In this document: in pieces, positions 49,139 through 59,435 of the stretch
Layout: every line of letters begins with the position of its first letter
Position numbering within the stretch: position 1 is the first letter of the stretch
Position numbers and translations under genes: made by a program
NCBI RefSeq assembly: GCF_001659605.2
Contig: NC_035165.2
Location: 12,582,445-12,646,444, forward strand
DNA: 64,000 nt
Direction of reading: 5' to 3'
Source of the DNA: Manihot esculenta
Lineage: Eukaryota > Streptophyta > Magnoliopsida > Malpighiales > Euphorbiaceae
Notes under the pieces: model-generated
Database searches by the model: none
What the model saw: only the letters and a program-made list of their open reading frames with translations
What the model was told of the DNA's origin: nothing

Positions 49139-49590
49139 TGATATTCTGAGATCTAAAAAATAAGGTTTTACAGCATGTGTGTAAGCTTGGCTAGGGAAGA
49201 TCACCTCCCTTCCCTTTTATCCCTTTTCCTTTTGTCTGCTAGTGACGTATAACCGCCTTCCTGCTACAGTGCCACCTGTCTCTGTCACCCAGACTATACG
49301 TACAGACGAGTCAGAGTACCCCTCCACTCCAAGCGGCCATTTAATTCCCCATGCATGCTAATAGGACTGCGAAGTGACTGGGCCAGCTATTCTCCCTCAC
49401 GTCATAATGTTAGGCTAGGTTATCTTTTGTTAGGCCTACTCCCATGATTGATCCGGCCTACCCCAGATATCCGGGTTAAGGCTTGAGGTGTTGGGTCGGT
49501 CTGTTTGAGGGTGGCCTGATGGGCTTTGGGCTTGTGTTCTTCTTTAGGGCCTAGCCTCACCCCCAGGTGTAGGAAGCCCGACGGTCATCA
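49139..49590 (-). repeat. Tat-type LTR
   Basis: 452 bp beginning TGATATTCTGAG and ending GGTCATCA on the + strand (TG..CA ends). Contains no palindrome array. Confidence 0.8.
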
Positions 49591-52138
49591 TATATTATCA
49601 TGTAGGAAAGGAGAATGGAGAATACTTCTAAATAAATTAAAAGAACATGAAATTTTCTAAGAGTTCTCCAATAGGCTGTTAGTGTATATGCTCTAGACTA
49701 TTAATTTGGACCTTTATATTACTCATTTTATTATTAATAAAGAGGTTTTTTCATCATTGTTATTTGTTTGCATGTTACATAATAATGATTTATATCCTTG
49801 ATTCTTATTATTATAAAGATAATAATATATATGACTAGTATGATATTGATTGATAATAATGAGATGATTATGTGTATGGTGATGTAAAAGAATATCATAG
49901 ATGTTTGTTAGAGAACAAAGTATTGGATAGACTCACACTGAGATCACTACATGGATTAGTGTCATTAGTGAATCTCATAATAGTTATAAATTAATCCTTG
50001 GACTTGAGATTGTCATAGTTTCTAATATAAAAACTATTATGTTTTGATATAATCAAATGTTATCTTTAATTGGATAATCATAAAAGTTATGATTGTACAT
50101 GATAGAAATTATGTGGAGGATATTGAATAATCAAGATAAAATTTGTCTCTATCTCTGAAAGAGATATTTTTTGGGCCCCTCGATAAGTCAGACTGAGAAA
50201 TACATGGCCGTGCTCAAATGACTTGATAGTGTGATCAATCATATTTGATTTTATCAGTCTACTTAGAGATCGAGTAATCATACATTTGAACAATATAAGT
50301 ATGACACTGAACATGACTTATATTCAAACTAGATATCATGTGACCAAAGGATTAATACATGTTCTATTATAAGGCTTTAATTGGATAATAGATCCTTATA
50401 TTAATTTTGTAGTTATAATGTCTTACTAGAGGGCACTTATGACTTCTAGGCTTTAATAAAGATTGGGCCTACTGCCAATTAATGTGGGTTTATCGAGTTG
50501 CACACATAGAATGCATTATTGAGTTGGACATTATTAATGGACTTGATGTCTATTAATATGATATTAATAATAATATAAATATTCGATATTATTATTATTG
50601 TTATTATTATTATTATTAGATAATAATATTTAAAAAATAATATTAATAAACCAATCTGTATTTGATATGGATTGGGATATTAACCATTTCTCTCTCCATT
50701 CTAATTTGAATTAAATAAATATATCGATATCTGTTTTTTGTTAAACCACGTAACAGAAACACGTTTTCTAAGAGTAAAGGAGTTAGAGAACTCACACACA
50801 CCAAAAAATATAAGAGTAGAGAAGCTCTAGCCATTCCAAAAGCTAGCACTTCAAATGGCAAGCATTCGTATGGATACAGATGATAGAGCATATTTTAGTC
50901 CACTTTTTCATGATCTTATTGATGTTTATTTACACCTTTCCTACATAATTTTGTGGTTTTAATCATGTTTTACAAATATTAGGTGTAAAGAGACAATCAA
51001 GAGAAAATGCTCTCAAAAATGCCAAAAAGTGCCAAATCTGGAAAAGCTACCTTCGGAAGCACCTTCGGCGGTCGAAAGCCTCGTCCAGAGCTAAAAGTCA
51101 CCCATCTTCGGCGGCACATTCGGCGGCCGAAAGTATGCTCCAGAGCCGAAAGTCCAGCCTCCGAAACTAAGCTTAGGCGGCCGAAAGTCTCCCGAACTGC
51201 CTCTTCTTTATTCAAGAAGCCAAATCTTGGAGATCACATGTTTCCCACTTCATGCCATGCACATTCAAAATTCAAAAGAAGGCTCTACCTTCCTCTTTAG
51301 TGCATGGGTGGCAAAAATAATGTGAAGGAAACTTCTTGGACACACTTGGGCAACAGTTAAAAAGACCAAAAAGTCCTTGCAATGCACATAGAAGGCTCAT
51401 ATTGGACCAAGGGCACTTTGGGCAACCTCTAAAAGATGCATGGACACCCAAGAAACCCTAGGCAACCTCCCAAGACATATTTAAAGGCCTTATAAAGACA
51501 AGAAGTGGCAGACTTGTAGAATTCAAGATCCCCACCTCTCCAAGGTTCGGCCGTCGATCTCCTCCACCTTGTGCCACCGCCGGTTCCACCTTCTCTTCTT
51601 CTCTTCTTCTATTTTCTGTTTTGGTTCAGCCATGAGTGGGTGAAACCCTTAATTCTAGTTGAATTTTGATTGAAATTAATGTTGTTTAAAGGGTTGTGAG
51701 ATCTGAACATAAAGTGTTTGCTTTTGGTTTATTCAATATTCATGCAATTTTGTGCTTAAATCTAAGATTGCTTTGTTGTTTTGATCAAATTGGCCACTTG
51801 ATTTGTAATACCCGGCTAGACTCCGGTATCGGAATTCCTACCGTCCGGTGGAATCTTGGATGTCGGAGACCTCTAGAAGGGTAGAATCATATTTTATGAA
51901 ATGTTTTCATGTTTTTAATGGTTTTAAGTATTAAATAAAATGAGTTTTTGCATGAAAATAGCATTGGAGGAAAACCCAGGTTCGGCCGCCGAACATGCAT
52001 GCGTTTTGGAGGCACGTTAGGCCCCCGAAAGCATGAGTGAGGGAAGTTCAGGTTCGGCCGCCGAACCTCATGTTCGGCCGCCGAACATGGCATGCATGCG
52101 GAGGCACATTCGGCCCCCGAACGTGGTCTGGCCAGCCA

Positions 52139-52148
52139 CTATAAAAGG
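52139..52148 (+). promoter_or_regulatory. LTR TATA box (element D)
   Basis: CTATAAAAGG, conserved at the same place in other family LTRs (for example 10058). Transcription would start about 25-35 bp downstream, placing the U3/R border near 52170. The 3' LTR copy is at 59771-59780. Confidence 0.75.
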
Positions 52149-52190
52149 GTCCCTTAGCCGAAAACGGGCGAGCTTTTTCCCATTTTCGGC

Positions 52191-53117
52191 CAAGGTGAGC
52201 TTTCCGCCGTCCCTCACCCATTTTTGATGTTCTTCCTCTAAATCTTTCAAGATTTTCACTTGTTTTTACTTGGTTTTGAAGATTTAAGCTTTTGAAACAA
52301 GTTTTGGAGCTTTGGGAACTCAGGAGCTCATTTTCGAGGATCTCCAAGTTTAGGTCGTCTCCCTCTCGATCTCCAAGAGGTAAGGGCCGATCTTAAGCTC
52401 CTTATGTGTTTTAAATAAGTTTTATGCAAGATCTATGGGTAGAAATGCATGTTAGGTTATATGTTGAATTTATGGGTTATATTGATGATTTGAGCAATGT
52501 ATGTTGATTTTTGTGTGTTTGAAGTGTTGTAGTTGGGGTATATGATAGTTTGAGACCCCTAGGTGTAATGTATGTGTGGTATGCATGTTGTAGAACGAAG
52601 TTATGCATGATTTAAGGTTTGGAGGCGAAATGTGCAAAGGGAGCCAAGTTTCTGCCCTTGGCAGAAACCAGGTTCGGCAGCCGAAGGCACTTTCGGCCGC
52701 CGAACATGGCTGGGAAGGCAGCCCTTCGGCTGCCGAAGTTGCCCCCGAAAGAGAGACTTTCGTCTCTGTCGGGCAGTTTCGGCCGCCGAAAGTGCCGCCG
52801 AACATGCATGAGTTTCGTCTCTGTCTGGGAGTTTCGGCCGCCGAAGGTGCCGCCGAACCTGCATGACTTTCGGCTCTGGAGGGACTTTCGGCCGCCGAAC
52901 CTGCCGCCGAAAGTGCCCTGTTCAGCCATTTCTTGCATGTTTTTATGTGATATTTTCAGGATGTTTTAGGGGGTTTTTGGGGAATATTTTAGAGTTATGC
53001 TCAGGTATGTTTGGTCCCTCATTTGAGTCCACCTGTGTAGGTTCGGACCCGAGGAACCGAGGACCCCAGCAGTGAGTTCAGCTGCTTCGGTGTTGTCAGA
53101 GTCAGCCAGAGGTGAGT
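52191..53117 (+). promoter_or_regulatory. Three conserved splice-donor-like sites in the LTR
   Basis: CAAG|GTGAGC (intron G at 52195), AGAG|GTAAGG (52380) and AGAG|GTGAGT (53112) match the plant 5' splice-site consensus closely. Counterparts exist in fragment C (10115, 10300, 11018), in element B (GTGAGT after 30622, GTAAGC near 30810, GTGAGT near 31526) and in element A. Use in splicing is an inference. Confidence 0.5.
52755..52919 (+). repeat. 55-bp tandem array with palindromes, 3 units
   Basis: Units at 52755, 52810 and 52865, each GA(C/G)TTTCG(T/G)CTCTG followed by TTTCGGCCGCCGAA and GCCGCCGAA. The 3' LTR has the same array at 60386-60550. Confidence 0.9.
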
Positions 53118-54072
53118 AGGACTAAACTTAATCTTTTAAAATTAAATATTTTATCATGTTTCATGCATCATGATTATGCAATAGGATGATTGCATTAGTT
53201 TCACGAATATGTCGCATTGCATCTATGGTTGTTGATGTGGGTGAATGTTGGATTACCCATTTAGTCCAAGACAGGAAGACCAGGACCCCATTCTACGGCC
53301 TGGCATAGAGTAAGGAAAGACCAGGACCCCATTCTACGGCCTGGCACGATAGTGGACTCGAAGACCAGGAGCCCAGAGGAGGCCCTGGGATAATGGTAAG
53401 TAATGTATGTATGACAGGAAGACCAGGACCCCATGCTACGGCCTGGCACAGAGTTAACTTGGACTATTTGGTGACAAGTTCACCCAACCCTTATGTGAAT
53501 TGTTTGTGTTATGATGCATTTCATAGAGCATAGTGTTAATGTGTTTTAATAGCTCTACTCACTAGGCTTTTAGCTCACCCCTCTCCCTTTTCCCCCAGGC
53601 TTACAGGTACAGGATATAGTACGGGAGTCCGGATAGAGTAAAGAAGTTATGCCTATGTAATAGCTAGCAATGGATATGATCAAATTGTAATGTAAAAGTA
53701 CAGTATAGTTATGTAATGAGTTTTATGGATGTTAGTGTGTGCTTGACCATAGATTGTTGTATCCCTTTTAAACATGATCTTAGAGATTTATATGATGTTT
53801 ATGTATACCAACTCAACAGATGTTATGTTGTTCATTGGGGGCACAGATGAGATCCCACAGAGGGATCAAAGTTATGTTCATATTTATGCACAGGTTGAGT
53901 TTGGTTGATGTTTATAGAAAGAAAAGTTTTAATTTTTATGCATGTTGTTGATCATGTATGGGATTATACAGGTTTACAGGTTTTATGTCAGGCTTGCTAC
54001 GGGTCCCGGCGGCCTTAAGTCGACCCGGATCCTAGCGCCGGTAGCGGTCCGATTTTCGGGGCGTTACAGAAA

Positions 54073-54090
54073 TGGTATCAGAGCCCTAGG
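54073..54090 (+). other. Primer-binding site, element D
   Basis: TGGTATCAGAGCCCTAGG, four bases after the 5' LTR; initiator tRNA-Met type. Confidence 0.88.
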
Positions 54091-54302
54091 TTCATATGGT
54101 CGGACCTAGAGTGTCGGGCTCATAGATGTTATAGAAGGTCAAGCACAATAGGAAAAGATCATGTCCACTAGGATAGGATGTGGAGTCCTGTCTTGCATGA
54201 TGATGTGAAATGCCATGATAATATGCATGTGCATTAATGATATGCTATGATATGTGATGTATGTGATGAGGGTTCATGTGTGCCCACATGAACCATATGA
54301 TG

Positions 54303-54334
54303 CTAATGCTTGCTTGATGTGTACTGTTTTTCAG
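54303..54334 (+). promoter_or_regulatory. Predicted splice acceptor just before gag ATG
   Basis: CTAAT (54303-54307) fits the plant branch-site consensus CTRAY. About 27 nt later ACTGTTTTTCAG ends at 54334, eight bases before the gag ATG. The same trio is present before gag in fragment C (CAG at 12221-12223), in element B (before 32728) and in element A. Function is inferred. Confidence 0.5.
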
Positions 54335-54342
54335 AAAACAGG

Positions 54343-57300
54343 ATGAGAGGAACTCGTCGATCAGCAAGATTGACTGGAGTACCACATGAGGATGAGGGCA
54401 TGAGCGCCCGTCCTCCAGCATTGCCTAGGGCAATGTCAAGCAGGTCCAACAGGGACAGAGTAGCAGGAGACCCTAGAAGGTCTCTGGATCTGGGTAGAAG
54501 CAGATCAGTCAGAGGAACAGTTCAGGGAGGAGCGTCAGAGGATATGGGGGATGATATGGACGTAGAACAGAGGAGGGATGGCAGTTTGGGAGTCAGTATG
54601 TCAGAAGAAGGGATGGGAGAATCCCAAGGAGGCACTCAGGCCTCGGGATTTGTACAGCCACCTCACTACCCACATTTCTCACAACATCCCGGGTATTCGA
54701 TGGGAGGTACATCGGATTACCCTAGTTTCACCCCTTATCCCACACAGATGCCATACCCACCATACTACCCACCATACTCTCAGTACCCAATGTATCCACC
54801 TCCACCCTACTATCCAAATCCAGCAAACCCTACCTCAGAAAATGTTGTACCACCTCCACCACCTGCAGAACCAGCAGCCCCAGTTGCTCAACCACCTAGA
54901 CCTAGCTCAGCTAGTGGGAGCAAGGTCAAGATGACAGACTATATGAAGCTGGGTGCTCCCCAGTTTGAAATCGGTAATGATCCGTTCGTGTACTTGGAGC
55001 GGGTCAAGGCAATTACAGATGAGATAGGGGCGGATGACAGTAGAGCCATTCAGATGGCCGGGTTCACCCTTAAGTGCAAGAAGGCACGGGAGTGGTTCAA
55101 GAATTATGTGAACCCGAGAGTGGACAACATGACTTGGGAAGAGTTTGCAAATGAGTTTGCAGGATGGGCTTTCCCTGATAGTTCAAGGGAATTGAAGATG
55201 ATAGAATTCGAGCAGTTGAGGCAAACTGATGACATGAGTGTAGACGAATATACTGACAGGTTTATGGAGTTGCTGCCATTTGCAGGGCAAGACCTTAGCA
55301 CAGACCAGAAGAAGTCAAGGAGGTATATCATGAAGCTCCATCCCAGGTATTCCTCCTTGGTACAGTCAGCAGACAGAGAGAGTTTTCACACCATAGTCGA
55401 TATGGCTAGGAGAATGGAAGCTAGTGCCATCATTCAGGGGACAGTTAAACAGACAGTGGCACAAGCTTCTGGTTCTAAAACTCCGGGTGGGGGAAAGTTA
55501 GATCCCTCTACCCTTAGTGCAGCAGCTTCAGGCAGTAAGAGATGGGGTAAACCCAAGGGTAAGAAGAATAAGTTCTGGAACAAGGTTAAGTCCAGTCTGG
55601 GATTTGGAAGTGGCTCAAGCTCTGGTGCGGATAATGCAGTTTGTGCGAGGTGTGGTAGACCACACAAGGGAGTATGTCGGTTTGGGACAAACACCTGCTT
55701 CAGATGCGGTCAGGAGGGGCATATGGCTCGAGATTGTCCAAGAGGGGCCCCGATGGCTCAGTCCCAGCAGACAGCTTCAGGCAGTGTAGCGCAGCCAGCA
55801 GCTCCAGCCATGACTCAGGCCAGTGGCAGAGGCAGAGGGAGAGGAGCAGCCTCTTCTTCAGCGGGTTTCAGAGGTGAAGGTCCATCAGCCCCGGCACGGA
55901 TCTTCACAATGACACAGCAGGAGGCAGACGCATCCAACACCGTGGTGGCAGGTAATCTCGTCATTGGATGTTCGGATGTATATGCATTGATGGACCCTGG
56001 TGCGTCTCATTCTTTTATTGCTCCGAGGGCCGTAGAGAGGTTGGGATTGATGACTTCCGGGTTAGAGTGTCCTCTCTGGGTCAGTGGACCCAAGTGTGAT
56101 CCATCAGTGGCAGAGTCAGTCTGTCAGTGTAGTCCAGTTTTTGTTGAGGGGAGATGCATGTCCGCCGACCTAGTGGTTCTAGATTTGACAGATTTTGACG
56201 TCATTCTAGGGATGGACTGGTTATCTACCCATGGTGCTACCTTGGACTGCAGGGACAAGGTAGTCAGGTTCAGAGGTCAGGATGGATCAGAGGTCGTCTT
56301 CAGAGGAGACAGGAGGGGTACGCCTAGAGGTATGATCTCAGCTCTTCAGGCTCGTAGGTTGCTTAAGAGGGGATGTCAGGGGTATTTGGCTCATGTGAGA
56401 GAGCTCAATAGTCAGGTCAGAGAGCCCGCCTCGGTGCCAGTGGTTAGAGAGTTCTTAGATGTGTTCCCAGACGAACTGCCAGGTTTACCACCTGCTAGGG
56501 AGATAGAGTTCGAGATAGAACTGATGCCTGGAACCCGACCGATCTCTATCCCTCCCTACAGGATGGCGCCAGCAGAATTGAAAGAGTTGAAGGAACAGTT
56601 ACAGGAGCTGGTAGACAAGGGCTTCATCCGACCAAGTACCTCACCTTGGGGTGCTCCGGTTTTGTTTGTGAGAAAGAAGGATGGATCCCTTAGACTTTGT
56701 ATCGACTACAGGCAGTTGAACAAAGCCACTACCAAGAACAAGTACCCATTACCAAGGATCGACGATCTATTCGACCAGCTAGCAAGAGCGGGTTGTTTCT
56801 CCAAAATAGATCTGAGATCGGGGTACCATCAGTTGAGGATCAGGGAAGAGGACGTACCAAAGACGGCTTTCAGGACCAGATATGGGCATTTTGAGTTCCT
56901 TGTAATGCCGTTCGGGTTAACTAACGCCCCTGCAGCATTCATGGATCTCATGAATAGAGTGTTTAGCCAGTACCTGGATCACTTTGTTATTGTCTTCATA
57001 GATGATATCTTAGTGTATTCCAGGAATGCAGAGGAGCATGCCCATCATCTGAGGTTGGTTCTACAGACCTTGAGGGAGCATGGCTTGTATGCCAAGTTCT
57101 CCAAGTGTGAGTTCTGGCTAAGGAGCATTTCGTTCTTGGGGCATGTAGTGTCAGAGAATGGAATTGAGGTAGACCCCAAGAAGACAGAGACTGTGGCTAA
57201 CTGGCCTAGACCCACTTCAGTGACGGAGATCAGGAGTTTCTTGGGTTTGGCAGGTTACTACAGGAGGTTCGTTCAGGACTTCTCGAAAATTGCAGCTCCT

Positions 57301-59337
57301 CTGACCAGACTAACCAGGAAGAATCAGAAATTTCTGTGGACCGACCAGTGCGAGGAGAGTTTTGAAGAGCTTAAGAAGAGGTTGACTTCAGCACCAGTTT
57401 TAGCCCTGCCATCTAGTGGAGAGGACTTTACAGTCTTTTGTGATGCGTCCCGTGTGGGACTGGGTTGTGTGCTTATGCAGAATGAGAGGGTGATTGCTTA
57501 CGCTTCTAGGCAACTGAAGAAGCATGAGTTGAATTACCCCACACATGACCTTGAGATGGCAGCAGTAATCTTTGCACTCAAGATGTGGAGGCATTACCTC
57601 TATGGGGTAAAATGTGAGATCTTCACAGATCATAAAAGCTTGCAGTACATCTTGAGTCAGAGGGATTTGAATTTGAGACAGAGGAGATGGGTAGAGTTGC
57701 TGAGTGACTATGATTGCAAGATTCAGTATCATCCGGGTAAGGCGAATGTTGTGGCTGACGCCCTAAGCCGGAAGTCACTAGGCAGTCTATCCCACATCAC
57801 GGTAGAGAGAAGACCAGTGGTGAAGGAGTTTTACAAGCTCATTGAGGAAGGTCTACAGTTGGAGTTGTCTGGTACAGGTGCCTTGGTTGCTCAGATGGAA
57901 GTGACACCCGTGTTTCTTGAGCAGGTGGCTCAGAAACAGCATGAGGACCCAGAGTTAGTGAAGATTGCCAGGACGGTTCAGTCAGGCAAGGACAGTGAGT
58001 TCAGATTCGACAATAAGGGGATCCTCCGCTATGGGAGTCGTTTATGTGTACCAGATGACATAGGGCTAAAAGGAGACATTATGAGAGAGGCTCATAATGC
58101 AAGATACAGCATTCACCCCGGAGCCACCAAGATGTATCAAGATCTGAAGAAAGTTTATTGGTGGCCAGCTATGAAGAGAGAAGTGGCACAGTTTGTGTCA
58201 GCCTGCGAAGTGTGTCAGAGGGTGAAGCTGGAACATCAGAAGCCGGCTGGAATGCTTAACCCGCTACCTATTCCAGAGTGGAAATGGGAGAATATAGCTA
58301 TGGACTTCGTGGTGGGGTTACCGGCGACGTCCAACAGATTGGACTCCATATGGGTGATTGTGGACAGACTCACCAAATCTGCTCACTTAATCCCTGTCAG
58401 GAGTGGCTATTCTGTGGACAAGTTGGCGCAGGTGTACGTTGATGAGATAGTCAGACTGCATGGGGTTCCTGTTTCTATAGTGTCAGATAGAGGGCCCCAG
58501 TTCACCTCCAGATTTTGGCGGAGTCTGCAGAATGCCATGGGTACTAGATTGGATTTCAGCACTGCCTTCCATCCACAGACAGACGGACAGTCAGAGAGGA
58601 CCATCCAGACCATAGAAGATATGCTGAGAATGTGTGTGCTGGACTTTGGCGGTTCTTGGAGGCAGCATCTACCTTTGGTGGAGTTTGCCTACAATAACAG
58701 TCATCATGCTAGCATCGGGATGGCTCCATATGAAGCTTTATATGGAAGGAAGTGCAGGTCACCTGTTTGCTGGGAGGAAGTTGGAGAAAAGGCCTTGGCA
58801 GGGCCTGAACTAGTAGAGATCACCAGCAGGGTGGTACCCTTAATCAGGGAAAGAATTAAGACTGCTGCAAGCAGACAGAAGAGTTATGCAGACATCCGCA
58901 GAAGACTAGTAGAGTTTCAGGAGGGGGATCTGGTATTGCTCAAGGTGTCTCCAATGAAAGGAGTGGTTCGGTTCGGGAAGAAGGGTAAACTGGCTTTGCG
59001 GTACATCGGACCCTTCGAAGTCTTGCAAAAGATTGGGAATGTATCGTACAAGCTGGACTTACCTGCTTCTATGGCAAGAATCCACCCGGTTTTCCATGTT
59101 TCTATGTTGAGAAAGTTCGTGTCAGATCCGGACAAGGTTCTTAGTGAGCCTGATGTGGAGATCCAAGAGGATCTCACCTATGTTGAGCAGCCAGTACGGA
59201 TCCTAGACACCCAGATCAGGAAGCTGAGAAACAAGGAAATCCCGATGGTGAAAGTCCTTTGGAACCACCACAACATTGAGGAGTGCACTTGGGAGACACG
59301 GGAGTCTATGCTCCGGCAATATCCTCATCTCTTTTAA
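54343..59337 (+). CDS. Tekay gag-pol polyprotein, intact
   Basis: 1664 codons, one frame. The ATG at 54343 ([10 protein letters not shown]) is chosen because this start is conserved in all copies; the ATG at 54310 lies upstream of the acceptor-like site. Approximate residues: Pro/Tyr-rich gag linker 95-180; capsid block 200-340; zinc knuckle [14 protein letters not shown] from 452; protease DPGAS at 551; reverse transcriptase with YRQLNK and catalytic FIDD at 885; RNase H with catalytic Asp at 1034; integrase HHCC from about 1251 to 1291; D, D and E at 1321, 1382 and 1418 (D-x60-D-x35-E); chromodomain-like end with IEECTWE. The enzymes reverse-transcribe and integrate the element. The chromodomain-like tail is known in this clade to guide insertion into heterochromatin. 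No stop, frameshift or missing catalytic residue was seen. Confidence 0.96.
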   Translation: MRGTRRSARLTGVPHEDEGMSARPPALPRAMSSRSNRDRVAGDPRRSLDLGRSRSVRGTVQGGASEDMGDDMDVEQRRDGSLGVSMSEEGMGESQGGTQASGFVQPPHYPHFSQHPGYSMGGTSDYPSFTPYPTQMPYPPYYPPYSQYPMYPPPPYYPNPANPTSENVVPPPPPAEPAAPVAQPPRPSSASGSKVKMTDYMKLGAPQFEIGNDPFVYLERVKAITDEIGADDSRAIQMAGFTLKCKKAREWFKNYVNPRVDNMTWEEFANEFAGWAFPDSSRELKMIEFEQLRQTDDMSVDEYTDRFMELLPFAGQDLSTDQKKSRRYIMKLHPRYSSLVQSADRESFHTIVDMARRMEASAIIQGTVKQTVAQASGSKTPGGGKLDPSTLSAAASGSKRWGKPKGKKNKFWNKVKSSLGFGSGSSSGADNAVCARCGRPHKGVCRFGTNTCFRCGQEGHMARDCPRGAPMAQSQQTASGSVAQPAAPAMTQASGRGRGRGAASSSAGFRGEGPSAPARIFTMTQQEADASNTVVAGNLVIGCSDVYALMDPGASHSFIAPRAVERLGLMTSGLECPLWVSGPKCDPSVAESVCQCSPVFVEGRCMSADLVVLDLTDFDVILGMDWLSTHGATLDCRDKVVRFRGQDGSEVVFRGDRRGTPRGMISALQARRLLKRGCQGYLAHVRELNSQVREPASVPVVREFLDVFPDELPGLPPAREIEFEIELMPGTRPISIPPYRMAPAELKELKEQLQELVDKGFIRPSTSPWGAPVLFVRKKDGSLRLCIDYRQLNKATTKNKYPLPRIDDLFDQLARAGCFSKIDLRSGYHQLRIREEDVPKTAFRTRYGHFEFLVMPFGLTNAPAAFMDLMNRVFSQYLDHFVIVFIDDILVYSRNAEEHAHHLRLVLQTLREHGLYAKFSKCEFWLRSISFLGHVVSENGIEVDPKKTETVANWPRPTSVTEIRSFLGLAGYYRRFVQDFSKIAAPLTRLTRKNQKFLWTDQCEESFEELKKRLTSAPVLALPSSGEDFTVFCDASRVGLGCVLMQNERVIAYASRQLKKHELNYPTHDLEMAAVIFALKMWRHYLYGVKCEIFTDHKSLQYILSQRDLNLRQRRWVELLSDYDCKIQYHPGKANVVADALSRKSLGSLSHITVERRPVVKEFYKLIEEGLQLELSGTGALVAQMEVTPVFLEQVAQKQHEDPELVKIARTVQSGKDSEFRFDNKGILRYGSRLCVPDDIGLKGDIMREAHNARYSIHPGATKMYQDLKKVYWWPAMKREVAQFVSACEVCQRVKLEHQKPAGMLNPLPIPEWKWENIAMDFVVGLPATSNRLDSIWVIVDRLTKSAHLIPVRSGYSVDKLAQVYVDEIVRLHGVPVSIVSDRGPQFTSRFWRSLQNAMGTRLDFSTAFHPQTDGQSERTIQTIEDMLRMCVLDFGGSWRQHLPLVEFAYNNSHHASIGMAPYEALYGRKCRSPVCWEEVGEKALAGPELVEITSRVVPLIRERIKTAASRQKSYADIRRRLVEFQEGDLVLLKVSPMKGVVRFGKKGKLALRYIGPFEVLQKIGNVSYKLDLPASMARIHPVFHVSMLRKFVSDPDKVLSEPDVEIQEDLTYVEQPVRILDTQIRKLRNKEIPMVKVLWNHHNIEECTWETRESMLRQYPHLF

Positions 59338-59398
59338 GGTTAGTCTCTATGTATTTTATGTGTAGGTTGTGTTGTATGCCTTGCATGTGTTAGTTGAG

Positions 59399-59435
59399 GA
59401 ACATTCGGGGACGAATGTTCTTAAGGGGGGGAGAA
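59399..59435 (+). other. Hairpin and polypurine tract, element D
   Basis: Perfect inverted repeat GAACATTCG (59399-59407) / CGAATGTTC (59412-59420) with loop GGGA, followed by the purine tract AAGGGGGGGAGAA up to the 3' LTR at 59436. Same order as in element A. The purine tract primes plus-strand DNA; the hairpin's role is unknown. Confidence 0.88.

Larger units (their letters stand above)
48349..49590 (-). mobile_element. Truncated Tat-type gypsy element (LTR plus gag start)
   Basis: - strand element with LTR 49139-49590, primer site and gag N-terminus. It is cut at 48349 by the Athila-like LTR fragment. PBS type and short LTR suggest the Tat/Ogre-Retand group, but the lineage cannot be fixed without pol. 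Confidence 0.75.
51804..54068 (+). repeat. Tekay element D 5' LTR
   Basis: 2265 bp, TGTAATACCCGG to GGGGCGTTACA. TATA box CTATAAAAGG at 52139-52148. Palindrome clusters 51980-52120 and 52670-52920, the second including a 3 x 55-bp array. Minisatellite of GACCAGGA(C/G)CCCA units at 53273-53450. Confidence 0.95.

Noticed and set aside
49867..50320. Short - strand ORFs in the copia-type LTR
   Set aside because: They lie inside an LTR bounded by TGTTAG/CTAACA and TAGGC duplications, and show no domain.
53261..53449. 62-codon ORF on - strand (and twin at 60892-61080)
   Set aside because: Translation of the LTR minisatellite; identical in both LTRs and without any protein features.
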